64,000 nucleotides of DNA from Baylisascaris procyonis (lineage: Eukaryota; Nematoda; Chromadorea; Rhabditida; Ascarididae): positions 4,239,001 through 4,303,000 of the forward strand of contig JAZARR010000059.1 in NCBI GenBank assembly GCA_037389465.1, read 5' to 3'. Made by a program: the position numbers and the translations under genes. Shown here one piece after another: positions 12,556 to 23,114 of this stretch (its first letter is position 1; each line of letters starts with the position of its first letter). A model generated the notes under the pieces. That model was not told the DNA's origin, did no database searches, and worked only from the letters and a program-made list of their open reading frames with translations.

Positions 12556-15500
12556 ATGGTGGATGTGGTTGGCGCGCAGTTGGCGCGTGTCATTGCAAGA
12601 CTTGAAGACTACGAAAAGAATTGGACGCCCACGATTGGCAGGCAGATCGAGCAAGCGCGTCTCCTCTACAACGAACTGATCGTGAATGCGGATCCCGATT
12701 CGGAACTGTCAGTGACGGGGCAGGTCGTGCTGGAGCAGTGCATCTCCAAACTGAATGCCGTACTCACTGAGGTATTTTTTCGCTTGAATCGGATTCATAG
12801 CGTTCTACGTGACTTTGCGCGCTACTGCACTTATCCTACTAGCAATTAAGTGGTTTGCGCCCTTCTCGCGAGTACAACTGTCCTAAGGTGTTGAGCGCGT
12901 ACGCTTCTGTTGTTAAGTACTCGTTTTTCATTACGCTGGGTGCTGCATATTGGCATTGCATTTTAGCTGACAAGCTTGTCATGATGCGATGATACTCCTG
13001 GAAAAACTATTTTATGTGCCATTTTCCATATAAATTTGAAGGAATGGATGGTAGACAAAGTTCATGTCGGTATTGATTGTTGTAGATGATAGTGGAGATA
13101 TGCCGTTTGAGTGTTCAGAACTGGCCATAAGAGCATCCCGTCGAATAGCCTATGAGTGAGCGTATTTTATCTGTCGGAAACAAATTTAGTGACCTCTTAC
13201 GTGAAGAATTCTACTGGCTTGAAACTTCTTTGCCTTAGAGTTTTGATGGAGTGAAGTTATCGAACCAGTGAGCTTTGCAGACAATGTTGTTGCGATGTTA
13301 CTGCAGTGAACCCTTTGAATTGCAGTTGCATCACTGCAAAACTTCGAGATTTGCAGATTTTTTGCAATTAGCTAACGTTTTTTTTTTGAACTCAGACGGC
13401 ACTCGTCAAGGTGAAGGTCGTTCACCAAATTTCTATGTGCGACCGACAGGAATGATGTAGGGGGCAGTGTGGGTGAATTTGCGCTGCTGTTGGATCTCGT
13501 TTACTATCACTTTTCGAATGTAAAGCTTGAACGCCTTTGGAAAACGCTTGCACTTTTGGACTTTGTGAGGATTTGTATGATTTATGCTAAGGTTTCTACT
13601 ATCAATCTGAGTTGCCTATACTAAAATCGCCAATTATTTGTTCTTCGTCCTTCATTTCGTGGAAATTCAACTTTTTTAACAAGACAAGGATTCGGAAGAT
13701 GTTTCTAGAGCAGTAGGTTGCTGTCAGATAACGAGACTCAGTAAGAACGACAACGAAATAAAGGTTTAGAGATGAAACTGATTGACAAAGGTGGTTTGGT
13801 GTGCCAGTGAGGAGGGGGATGGCGGCAGAGGTGAATTCATATGGTCTTTGTGTGCTTTATGTTTGTTTTCATTTAATTGCTTCACTGATGGCAGATGCAT
13901 TAGTGGAGGTGAGTTGATGTGTGCAAGGTTACGACACTGTGATTGTTAAATATGGCACGTGAATGGTACTGTTGAAGATGGCATTGCAACATAGGACGAT
14001 ACACACACTGATCTCAAAGACTGGCAAGGAAATCGAAAGGCATTTCGTCTCAGATCTCAACTGCTTGACCAAAGTGGACAAGAACTTCGACACCGACCCA
14101 AAACTGCACAATCGAGTGAATGCACTCATCGTTGATCACCTCATAAGCACGGGCAAGTTTGATGTGGCCGAGACGTTGCTCAAGGTTCATTTTAATTGTT
14201 GCATGTTTTCCCACTTATTCGATTAAGAAGGCGCTGGTGAAGAGATGACGTTGCCTCCTGATTCAAAACAGGTCACCTGTCCCAACATCGGCGCCCAGAT
14301 TTTACAGATCTTTAGTAAATCATCTCTTGCAATCAGGAAGATCCAAGTAGAGGTACGAGGTCGGGTGAATTTTTAAAGCAACCAGATTGTTTTAAAAAAT
14401 TTGTTGGACGGGAAAATTTTCCACCCAGTTCTTGTGTATGTTCCTGTTAACTCTATCTTTCCCATGTTTGCTGTTAATCTCGTTAGTAAGCCGCAGTTTG
14501 AGTGATAGTTCATGAAGCTTCCTTGTTTTTATATACTTGGGGCATAACTGCAAAATTACAAATTACGATTAGCTTTTTTTTGACTCTGTTTCTTTACTGC
14601 AGCATCGTTCATCTTTAATCACGCGGCAGTGAGATGTTGTTAGGAACAGGCAATTGATATTTGGCGATAAGGTAGGCTCACTCATGCCTCAGGTGGTTAT
14701 GTGTGGTCTCAGTCAGTTTTCTCTTAATTTTGCTTGTAGTTACGTCCCCAAACTTCATTTCGGAATACTTCTTAAATAAAACAATGCATTTTGTTCATCG
14801 CACGGTGGCGCTATTATCATCGCTTATAACAACTGGCGCGTTTGAGGCAACGCGAATTGGTTTTTAATGGGGATTAATGGCTTTCACCTCGATTGTTAGT
14901 GGGTTAGAGGGAGGGAATGAAAGGAAATGTTTGAGATCATTTCTTCATCTTTGAAGCGCTCACCAAGATACATATATTGATGATACTGATGAAGAAAGAT
15001 ACAGGTGCTTGTTCAGTTCTGTTGTGCAGGCATAACAATCCACAGCACTCCAGAAAAGCGATTTTGAAGGGACAGAATCAACCTGCTCAATCCCGTAAAT
15101 AATAAAATGCATTGCTTACTTCCCGTAAAACTGCGAAAATTATCCATCTAAACAGTTTTCCTTCGTTTAGGAGGCGCAGTTGCCACCGTCTAGCTACCCA
15201 ACAACGGATGTCAGCGGTGTCCGCCATTTGGTAGATGCGCTCGCCCGGAAGGAGGTGGAACCTGCACTCGAATGGCTGCAAAGGAATGCTCCTGAGGAAG
15301 AAGCGCTCATTTTCGATCTTCAGAAGCAACAGTTCATCAAATTACTGCAAGAAGGTTTACGACTGTCCATAAGAAGCTTTATTTTGCTAGACTGCATTAG
15401 ATGAGCACAAAAAGCATCGTCAGGTTCTCGTGAAAAAAGCTGAATGCTATGCCGCGCAATGTTTAACTTCTCGGAAAGAGTAATTTGATTTTAAACAATC

Positions 15501-16647
15501 GGGCAGTGCATTAATGTTTAAAAACGTCGTAGCGTTACTATGTTGCAAATAAAGTGCACATCGATTTTGTAGGAAATAAGATGAAGGCGCTTGAGTACGG
15601 ACGTCAGCTGTCGAAGCGCACTAAAGAAGTGACATCTCTGATGTGGTCTGTGGTGGTGAAGGATCGAGAAAAGCGCTACCCAGATCTCTTCAATCCAGCC
15701 GTATGGAAACAACTTGAGCTCCGACTTGCGCGTGTTCTGTCGCGTTCAGAAAATTACCTCAGCCAGATGTTTGTTATTGATGTCGTTTTTTGCGTTTTGA
15801 ACTCTATAGTTGCAACAGTTGCGTCAAATGGACTTTTCCTTATCGGTTAACATTTCGTGTTGAATAGCTTATTGAGTTAAAGCTGTTCAAGTTTTGCTTG
15901 TTTCAGATTAGAAACGGGTATTAAAGCAGTGCCTTCGTTGATTACGGTTCGCAACATGATGGCCAGTCGCCCGCCCGAAAGCCTTTTCCAGGGCGATGAG
16001 TTGCCCATAGAGGTGGATGTGCCGAACCACGTGCATTCGGTCTTCGCGTGCCCTATTTTGAAGGCAAGGCTTGTCCCCAACTTTGTTTTCCTTTTCGTCA
16101 TACCTTTGATAGTTGCCGCAAAGTCGAGTTCAGTTTTCAGCTGCAAGTTTCGCAAAGCTTACTGAATTTTTTGAATGAGCACTCATAGTGATTTCGAATG
16201 ATGGCATACCAGCGCATCATGTGACACATTTAGTCGCCTTGAACACTTCGCTGCAATAGCCATGAGAAAGAAAATAATCTTGTCGATGTTGCAGTGGATA
16301 TGCCTCTGCTAGCAGCTGTTAGGGTCACATTTCTTTTTTGGGGTGCGATGAGAGGGGGTTTCATTTACCATGGGTTTCCGTTTTCTGATCAGCATCAAAG
16401 CAAACAAAAGAAAGGTTCTTGATAGACGTGACTGTTTTAGGCTCAGTGCACAGAAATGAATCCGCCAATGCGGTTGAGCTGCGGGCATGTGATCTCGCGC
16501 GAAGCGTTGCACAAGCTTGCCCAAACCGGACGCTTTGTGCACCCGGCCCATTTATCACCTTCTGCGAGTTTCAACCACATTCGGCTCAAATGTCCCTACT
16601 GTCCGATAGAGTCATCGATGGCGGATGCGAAACGGGTGTACTTCTAA
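12556..16647 (+). CDS. rmnd5: RMND5 homologue, RING-type subunit of the GID/CTLH E3 ubiquitin ligase
   Basis: Seven coding exons: 12556-12771, 13978-14184, about 14245-14352, 15171-15354, 15573-15768, 15907-16063 and 16441-16647, giving about 424 residues (vertebrate RMND5A is 391). The ATG lies in CACCATGG, just after a TTTCAG. A LisH motif is at residues 115-141, followed by CTLH/CRA helices to about 300, then DELPIEVDV, a family hallmark. The degenerate RING spans 352-410, with CPIL (C352), [10 protein letters not shown] (C370, H372) and LKCPYCPIE (C407, C410). The protein ends DAKRVYF, close to DAKQIFF in the family. RMND5 pairs with MAEA to form the catalytic RING dimer of the CTLH complex in cytoplasm and nucleus. 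The exon 2/3 junction is uncertain: phase-consistent joining needs the AG at 14243-14244 and a 60-base intron. The last intron starts with GC. The RING carries an insertion after HKLAQTGRF of about 15 residues compared with vertebrates. Confidence 0.95.
16064..16440 (+). other. GC-AG intron in RMND5
   Basis: Exon 6 ends CCTATTTTGAAG and the next bases are GCAAGG; exon 7 begins after ACTGTTTTAG. Joining here gives [17 protein letters not shown], the same length as the vertebrate RMND5A segment FACPILRQQTTDNNPPM. The nearest GT alternative (at 16073) is a poor donor and would insert three residues. Confidence 0.75.
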
Positions 16648-17245
16648 GGTGACTGTGTATGCTGTGAACATCGGTTGTTCGTCTTATTCTATTGCATGAT
16701 GTATGTACCTACTGGTTGGTGAGATATTTGAGCATTGACCACTTGCTGTGGTACACGATTACAGTTAGCGTTATGCGGATGGCGTTTTCTGCGTCATATT
16801 CAGCAACAGGTGTTCTTTCAAATGAAGAAAATTGCTGTTGCTGTGTGGTTATACAGCGCTCTGGCAGTTAATCAGCAGAGCAATTAAAACAGTAGCTTTA
16901 TTATTGTGACACTTGCTGTGTGGCGGGGTTTTGTTGCCTGGACCATCATAGTTTCGTTGCTGCTAAAGTCAGTGTGGGACTTTCATACCTGAATTTGACT
17001 GGAAATGATATCGTAGCGGTGTAAGCGCGTAGCCGCATTCAAAATTGGCAGGTTTTACTCTCCTGTGTTCCGACTTGCTGGTCATGTTCATAGAAAATGC
17101 CTTCAAATTTGAGTTTTTCTTGTACTGATCGCTTAGAACTGCTTATGATGTCGTTGCTGGTTATTCGCGATGTTTGCTGCCATCGGTATTTCCTGTTCAG
17201 GTGCTGTGCGAGGAAACTCGAGTACACGCAGTGGTTTAGCATAAA

Positions 17246-17298
17246 GGAGTGATGGACTTTTGTGTGGCGTAGCATGTATGGAGTGATGGACTTTTGTG
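17246..17298. repeat. Direct repeat of 19 bp
   Basis: GGAGTGATGGACTTTTGTG occurs exactly at 17246-17264 and 17280-17298, 34 bases apart. Confidence 0.9.
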
Positions 17299-17601
17299 AT
17301 TCCCATCCGAGCAAGGCTATTGAGTTTTTTGTGGTAACTCAGTAGTGACGGCTGACATGTGTGAAGACAAAAGCCCACTTCAGACGTGAGGATTTTTAGA
17401 GTGCCTTTGCAGCTCCTCCCTTTCCACATACGTCACTGATGGTGCACTTATAAATCAGATTATAATAGAAAATGGGAAAGGAAGAGATACTAGGAGCAGT
17501 GATATTTTGTTTGGCAGTTTCCTTGGGCCATGTTTTGCATGTCCGCTTTTACGGTCCTGCTCGTTTGTTCGTCTATTTTACGCATCCAAGGTTGTGCCCA
17601 A

Positions 17602-17607
17602 AATAAA
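17602..17607 (+). terminator. Possible polyadenylation signal after RMND5
   Basis: AATAAA about 950 bases after the RMND5 stop codon. It is the first canonical hexamer I see on the plus strand there; a closer variant signal may be used instead. Confidence 0.2.
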
Positions 17608-20032
17608 GAGATTATGCTTTGGTGCGCTCATTTTGCACCTTTATAGATTTGAACTCAAACTATTGGACGTAAAAGTGAGCTCGAAGTGTTGCTTATTGGG
17701 AATGTTTATTTAAATCTGCAGTCGATTCGAAAGAACATATTACATAAGACGACTGCCGTAGCAAATATATGCTAGCCAGATCGAGTAAAAAAATCAAGAA
17801 GCTGCATACATACGAATTCTTCCCATAAATAGGATGCTTGCAATGCACTGAAAAAAAAATTCGACTGGTAAGTGTGAGGTATGGCTGTTGAAGATGAGCT
17901 TGCTTCGCTAATTCTTGCTCATGTAATGGCGTTCACCGTTAAGCGGTTGCTTGGGGTTAACAAAATGGTGAGACGTATTTGGTGAGAGCTCTTCACTGCT
18001 GCCGGTCAACGGACAGGGAGCGGCAAAGGGGGTGGGGTATTTTGAGAGAGCAGTATACTGGTTTCACCAGAGAAAATTTTGAGCACTAACGATGCCTGAT
18101 GTGTCCGCAGGATGGCGTCAGGTTGTCAGTAACATGTAACAGAGTTTTTTCTTCTGCAGTTTTTTAGGAGAAAAGGCTGAAAAAGCTCATTCAATGATTT
18201 TCTTAAAGCTCTTTCCACTAGTTTTCCACTAAGTTTGATCAGCAAGTTCAGTGTTGGTCTAGCAGCTAAGGACTTTCGCGTCGAGATTTCCACTTATTGA
18301 CCAAAGTCGGTATTGCATAGTTTGATATGACCAAGGAGCATTGACATAAAATTTAAATATAAGTGTGCATTTCTGATCATTTCAAAGGCTGCTGAAATTT
18401 TGATGGGGGACCTAGACGAGAGCAGTGCAACTATGAAGGGTAGTAGAAGTGGGCCGGGAGTGTATCGAACTGAGGAAACCGGTGCACAGCTTTGTGGCAT
18501 CGGAATCGATCGGTCGGTGGGGGGCGCCCGTTTGAAATCGATTTGTTTCTACAGTGCTTGCAGTGTGCTGTAGGGCTGCCGATACTTGTGTTGCCCTTGC
18601 TCAACTTACAGCACTGCACTCAACTAGACCGCAGCACTGCAGTTTTTGTTCGGTTGTAACAAGCGTGTTTCCCAAAAATGCTTTCCTGATGCGATTATTT
18701 GACGCTTCATGAGGCGGTTGTTTTGTCGACTTTTATGGATATTCGTAATGCATCGGCAGCCACGTGGGTGTTCTTTTAGCTTAACCGTTTCCGGTGTAAA
18801 CCATCTGCGGTCGCTGCAAAGTTTTTTTGAGATAGGAAGGATGGCGTCTCTGCGGTCAGCGTTCACACTTTTTTCGTTAGCGTATCAGCAAAAAAAGAAG
18901 AGTGCAACGTGCGAATGCTAGACGTGTACTACTGATGTGATGTGCTCACTTGAGTGGAATTACTTGCTTTCTCCTATTCAGGTGAATAATATCGTTCAAG
19001 CTTGCAGTCCGACACGGCTTATCGTTTATAATATACGAATATTTTGTTAAAAAACGTAAAATGAGTATTGCTGTAATGAGAGACAAAACATTCGACTTTC
19101 TAAGCCTTTATTTCATAGAAGCATGATCTCGTAGCAAATATTTTTGAAACGGCATAAAAACATGTTACCTGCATCAGTTCCGAAGTGTGTGCGTCGACAC
19201 TTTATTGCGTGCTCGAGAGGAGGTAGCATGCTGCTTTCTCTTATGTGACAGGCTTGTTTGGAGTGAATGGGGAGAGGGAGGAGTTGATAGACAAAGTCAT
19301 GGCCTATGATAATATCACCACTCTTAGAAGTGGGCATGCCATGCCCCGTGCCTCGTCGCTCGCTTATCTTTCACATCGAAAAAGCGCCATTCGTTAACGT
19401 CTGCAGGCGCGCCACTTAAAGCTTGTTTATGGTGAAGTAAAAGGCGTAAACTTACAGTCGTGGATGGCCTGAAAGTACTTTGTCTAGCAGCAGATTCAGC
19501 GTAGTGGGTCTTGGTGAGGGAAGGCTTTTCGGATGAAAAAGTGTTGAATTGGTTATTACAGTTGTTCATCATGCGGAACAATGCAAAAATTTTAAGCGAT
19601 AAAGGTGGATGTGTGCTATATGAAGTTTAACTGATTAAGTCTGAAGGTGAAAAGTGACGAAACTATTCAGATATTAAACAACAAGTGCCGTGTTTTCAGC
19701 TAAATGCCGGAAGTAAATTGATGAAAAGTAATTGTCGTCGAGCCATTTAATAAGTATCACTTTGGCTGACTTTCGGACGTAGTGTCGGCGTTACCATTCG
19801 GAGCAGTTGCGTTGATAGGGCCAAGTGCCTGCTTTTCAGAGCTTTCCAAAATGCATCGCATATGCGAACAATGGTACCATCAGCAACCAAAAGCTCCCTC
19901 TAACTCAAGCGGAGCAGAAGGTTAATGCTTGGTGCTGGCTCCGGTTAAGTAATATCCCGGGGCACTCATCTGACAGGAGATGGGAGGGGTGGGAGAACGA
20001 AAAGACACATCTGTCCTGGAACTCCGACAGCA

Positions 20033-20254
20033 ATGTTCTGGCTGTGTTTAAACGATATGGGGTCATATGTTCGCCACGTTAAACAAGTGTATGATTTGTC
20101 TTTAGTAAAACTCCAAAGCAAAAAGTTGAGCCAAACGGCTGCGACTATAAAGATCGCACCGGTCGTTCTATTCGCAATCGTTGGGCCAATCGTATGTTTC
20201 AATATTGTGGAGCTTTGCTTATTTCTATCTTCCACTCGTAAAAAAATGGGGTAA
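20033..20254 (+). CDS. Small open frame with a predicted membrane helix, unproven
   Basis: A 73-codon frame. An AG lies two bases before the ATG (ACTCCGACAG). A polar, lysine-containing N-terminal half (VRHVKQVYDLSLVKLQSKK) precedes a strong hydrophobic stretch (IAPVVLFAIVGPIVCFNIV, roughly residues 43-66) and a basic end, RKKMG. That architecture suits a single-pass small membrane protein, and codon use is less AT-biased than in neighbouring random frames. The opposite strand carries a 101-codon frame over the same bases, so either or both may be chance. No family recognised. Confidence 0.2.
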   Translation: MFWLCLNDMGSYVRHVKQVYDLSLVKLQSKKLSQTAATIKIAPVVLFAIVGPIVCFNIVELCLFLSSTRKKMG

Positions 20255-22540
20255 TTAGACAAATATGGCATGATACATCGTGGACGGGTACTGGTTGTTT
20301 AAGTATCGCACTAAAATTTGAGGATAACTTTAGTCCATTCAACTTCTTTGCGCACGACCTGGGTCGCTTTTAAGTTGAAGAAACTCATGTGATTGCGGGA
20401 GGTCCGTATTAAATTTGCCCTCGGCCACGAGCTAAAGTAGGATCAGACTAAGCCTAGACCTCTTTGAGACCCCGTTGAACGAACTGAGCCAAATTCATTT
20501 GCATATCGCTCATTTTACACGTACATTTCCAAAGGCTGATGGGGGGAACTTTTATATAGAAGGAAGTGATGAAAATAGGAAAAAGAAACAAAGGTATGCA
20601 CAAAAGCATGGGCCACTACGTATTGAAACTTGTTCTTATTTAGCTCTCATGTCTTTCAGAATTATAAAGATGAGAAATTCAGCCGCGGAAAACCACCCAC
20701 GAAGCAGATTGACTAAAATGGATACGCATGGTCTTTGAAAGGTATTTTGAGTGTGGATAATGGAAGAGTTCACCAAGAGTAATGTTAAGTAGTCGAGTTT
20801 ATACACTGATGAAGTGCAGTGGCAAACGGTTGGTTGTTATATTCGCATCTTTTGAAAGCTGTTTAAACATCACGCAAAACTGTGAACGCAGCAATTGTCG
20901 TTGCAAATGTAAACACTGCAAATAACTTAACGCGTCTCACTGCCGATTGTGCTGCTTGCTTGCTTGCTTCCTTACTCTCAATGATCCACTTCACTCCACA
21001 CATTCTCGGTCGTCCTATCGACCGACACAGTGCACAGATAACGACGGCAGACATCGTTTTATCTTTTTTTTTTCGATTGATGTAGTTGCCGGCAGCACAT
21101 CGCAACTGTGTTTGCAGGACATCTCGAAGGTTTTTTTTTGTTTCGCAGCAATATTTTCAGCCTGTACGTAGGCGCGCAACCCTCCTCCTCCCTTGCTCCC
21201 CCCATATCCGCCATCTACTCCTTGCTTTGGGAAATTCTGCAGTTTATTACTTTTGAGTTTGCAGCTCACTTATTGTCAGTCTGCCAGAGATCACTTTCAC
21301 AGAGAAACTGAAATTTAAATGATAAGGCGGCTACGGATGGTCTTTTTTGAGTGGCTCGCAAGTGATGAGCTTCGCTTTGACTAATGGAGGCGTTGGAACT
21401 TTTGCATGTCCAGCTGGTTTTTCCTTTGAGTTCATGAAAATTTTAACTCTCTCCAGTGCTTGACGCCTGGCTGTGGTTCATTTCCTGAGGACTGCGTAAT
21501 TTGCGGTTACTGGTTCCCCTACCGCTATATCAGTTGGGTTCGGCTTACGAGAAGATGTCACCCATATGCAAGTGTTTTGGGCCTGTTCACAGGCAGTGCT
21601 TTTCATAAGGCAATATCATAAATAGCAAGTGATTTTTAAATGGCCATCTCTCGTGTTTGAATATTCCAGGGCAATGGTGATCAAATCAGCCTGTTGCTAT
21701 CTAAAACTTCAAAAAATCTATGGAACTATGCATAATTGGTGTTTAGCTGGAGGAATTCCACTCTAATTCAGTGCCTCATTCCCAATACTTGATTGATTCA
21801 AAAAATGAACACTTCATTCTAAGCGATCTTGTGCAGGAACTTACCGCATCAGATATCTCAGATTTTTATATTACTATGAGATATTTGGCTGTGTTAGCGA
21901 ATGTCGCACTAGATTTCTGCTGCAATTGCTAAATTAGTACGTGCTATGCCAAGATGTCCATTTATAACAATAAGTCAGAGACGAAAATGTCGTTTCAAGT
22001 GCCACTTTTACGTTTTCATCTGACTTTATTACTGTGAAACATAGGTGTATTCGACACATAAATATACTCTGAAAAAAAAAAAACTTTGGAGTGCTTCTCA
22101 TGGCAGTCAACTGCTAATAAAGATGAGTAGTGCATGTTACGTTGCAGTTGCGATTGTTATTTGTCACTGAGAGGACTAAATGTAAAGAACAATTTATACG
22201 TGGGAATGTGATTGCATAAAATAGGATCAAGTGGAAAAATTATCAGTAAACAAATTGCACAGAATAAAGCATACCATCGCGCCTCGGTCGATTCTGGAGT
22301 GAGAGTCGACCAGCTACAAGTTTTTGAGCACTTTCAAGTGTCTATAATTCTTTTCTGTGTTGACAGATCAACTTGGAAGTTGGCGTAGAAGGCCATCCTG
22401 TATTATGCATTATGCTCATCAAATTTCTTGGCTTTGTGTCTGGCAGTTTCCGGGTTCAAATTGCCAAATGGACGGAGACAAGCGTAGTATGTGTATGCAC
22501 GATGTCGCCGTAATAGGCCTTGCAAGTGCAAACTTGCGGA
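20255..22540. other. Non-coding stretch, nothing supported
   Basis: No supported gene. Short open frames near 20.9-21.3 kb overlap on both strands without motifs. T-runs lie near 21064 and 21131 and an A-run near 22073-22083. Confidence 0.5.
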
Positions 22541-22543
22541 CGC

Positions 22544-22623
22544 ACGTAAAAAGACGTCTTTTATCGACGTCCCCGAAATGTGTGCTCGAAGTTGGAAATA
22601 CAGGTTTGACGTCTTTTACGTAA
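22544..22623. repeat. Inverted repeat with GACGTC cores
   Basis: ACGTAAAAAGACGTC at 22544-22558 is mirrored by GACGTCTTTTACGT at 22608-22621, with one extra A in the left arm and about 49 bases between the arms. The left arm also extends into a self-complementary AAAAGACGTCTTTT. GACGTC is the core of CRE-type bZIP binding sites, so paired factor sites or a hairpin are both possible. Confidence 0.6.
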
Positions 22624-22734
22624 CTCTTAGGAAGTTGTGAAGCAGAACGACCAACGTATTTTACGGCTGCCGCTTGTCCTTTCTTTTCATTTTCCCGAAA
22701 CATCACCCGGTATGGGATATTTGTTTGAATCAGC

Positions 22735-23114
22735 GGCGGCAGCCGCGTTTACAAGAAATGGATGAGAAGTTCACTCGGCGCGGCTGGCAACTGTTCGGCG
22801 TTACAGTGCAAAAAGGGCGTTTGCAGAATCGAACGAGTTGAGCATCGATTTGTGTTCTCGAGGCAGCGGCGGTATCCACTTGCCGCTCTGCACGCGTGCC
22901 CGTGTGCATTATGTGCCGACCGGACCACTACAGACAGCTTTGCCGCATTAGTTGTGCCTCTTCCCTTTCCTGTGCTACTATTTCTCTCATTCCTATCAGT
23001 GCATTTGAATTAATAAGTCAGATGCTCGAAGTACTATTGAACAAGCTGATGTCGAGTCTAGAGGTGCTAAAAATTTCGGTTAATGCTTGGCATATCTCTG
23101 CAGTCTCCGAATAG
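22735..23114 (+). other. GC-rich island with open frames, possible exon or promoter
   Basis: The sequence is abruptly rich in G+C and CpG from about 22735 to 22960. Plus-strand frames are open across it in all three registers in turn, one of them containing CIMCRPDHYRQLC (from about 22900) and running to a TAG at 23114. Nothing is recognisable as a known family. It could be a CpG-rich 5' region or one exon of an unmodelled plus-strand gene. Confidence 0.25.

Larger units (their letters stand above)
16648..20032. other. RMND5 3' flank, no supported gene
   Basis: T- and G-rich on the plus strand, continuing the composition of the RMND5 introns. It may hold the RMND5 3' UTR or introns of an unseen plus-strand gene. 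A weak hairpin lies near 18550-18620. No open frame here has recognisable motifs. Confidence 0.5.

Noticed and set aside
12052..12679. Overlapping open frames on both strands just before and over RMND5 exon 1
   Set aside because: High local G+C lowers stop frequency; the RMND5 frame starting at 12556 is the one with family similarity.
14185..14230. Intron 2 of RMND5 ending at the AG at 14226-14227 or 14229-14230
   Set aside because: Both enter exon 3 in a phase that does not fit the end of exon 2; the AG at 14243-14244 does, though the true junction needs RNA evidence.
18550..18625. Hairpin GCAGTGTGCTGTA / TACAGCACTGC as a microRNA precursor
   Set aside because: Only about 11 pairs with a bulge and a large uneven loop; not enough for a precursor without expression data.
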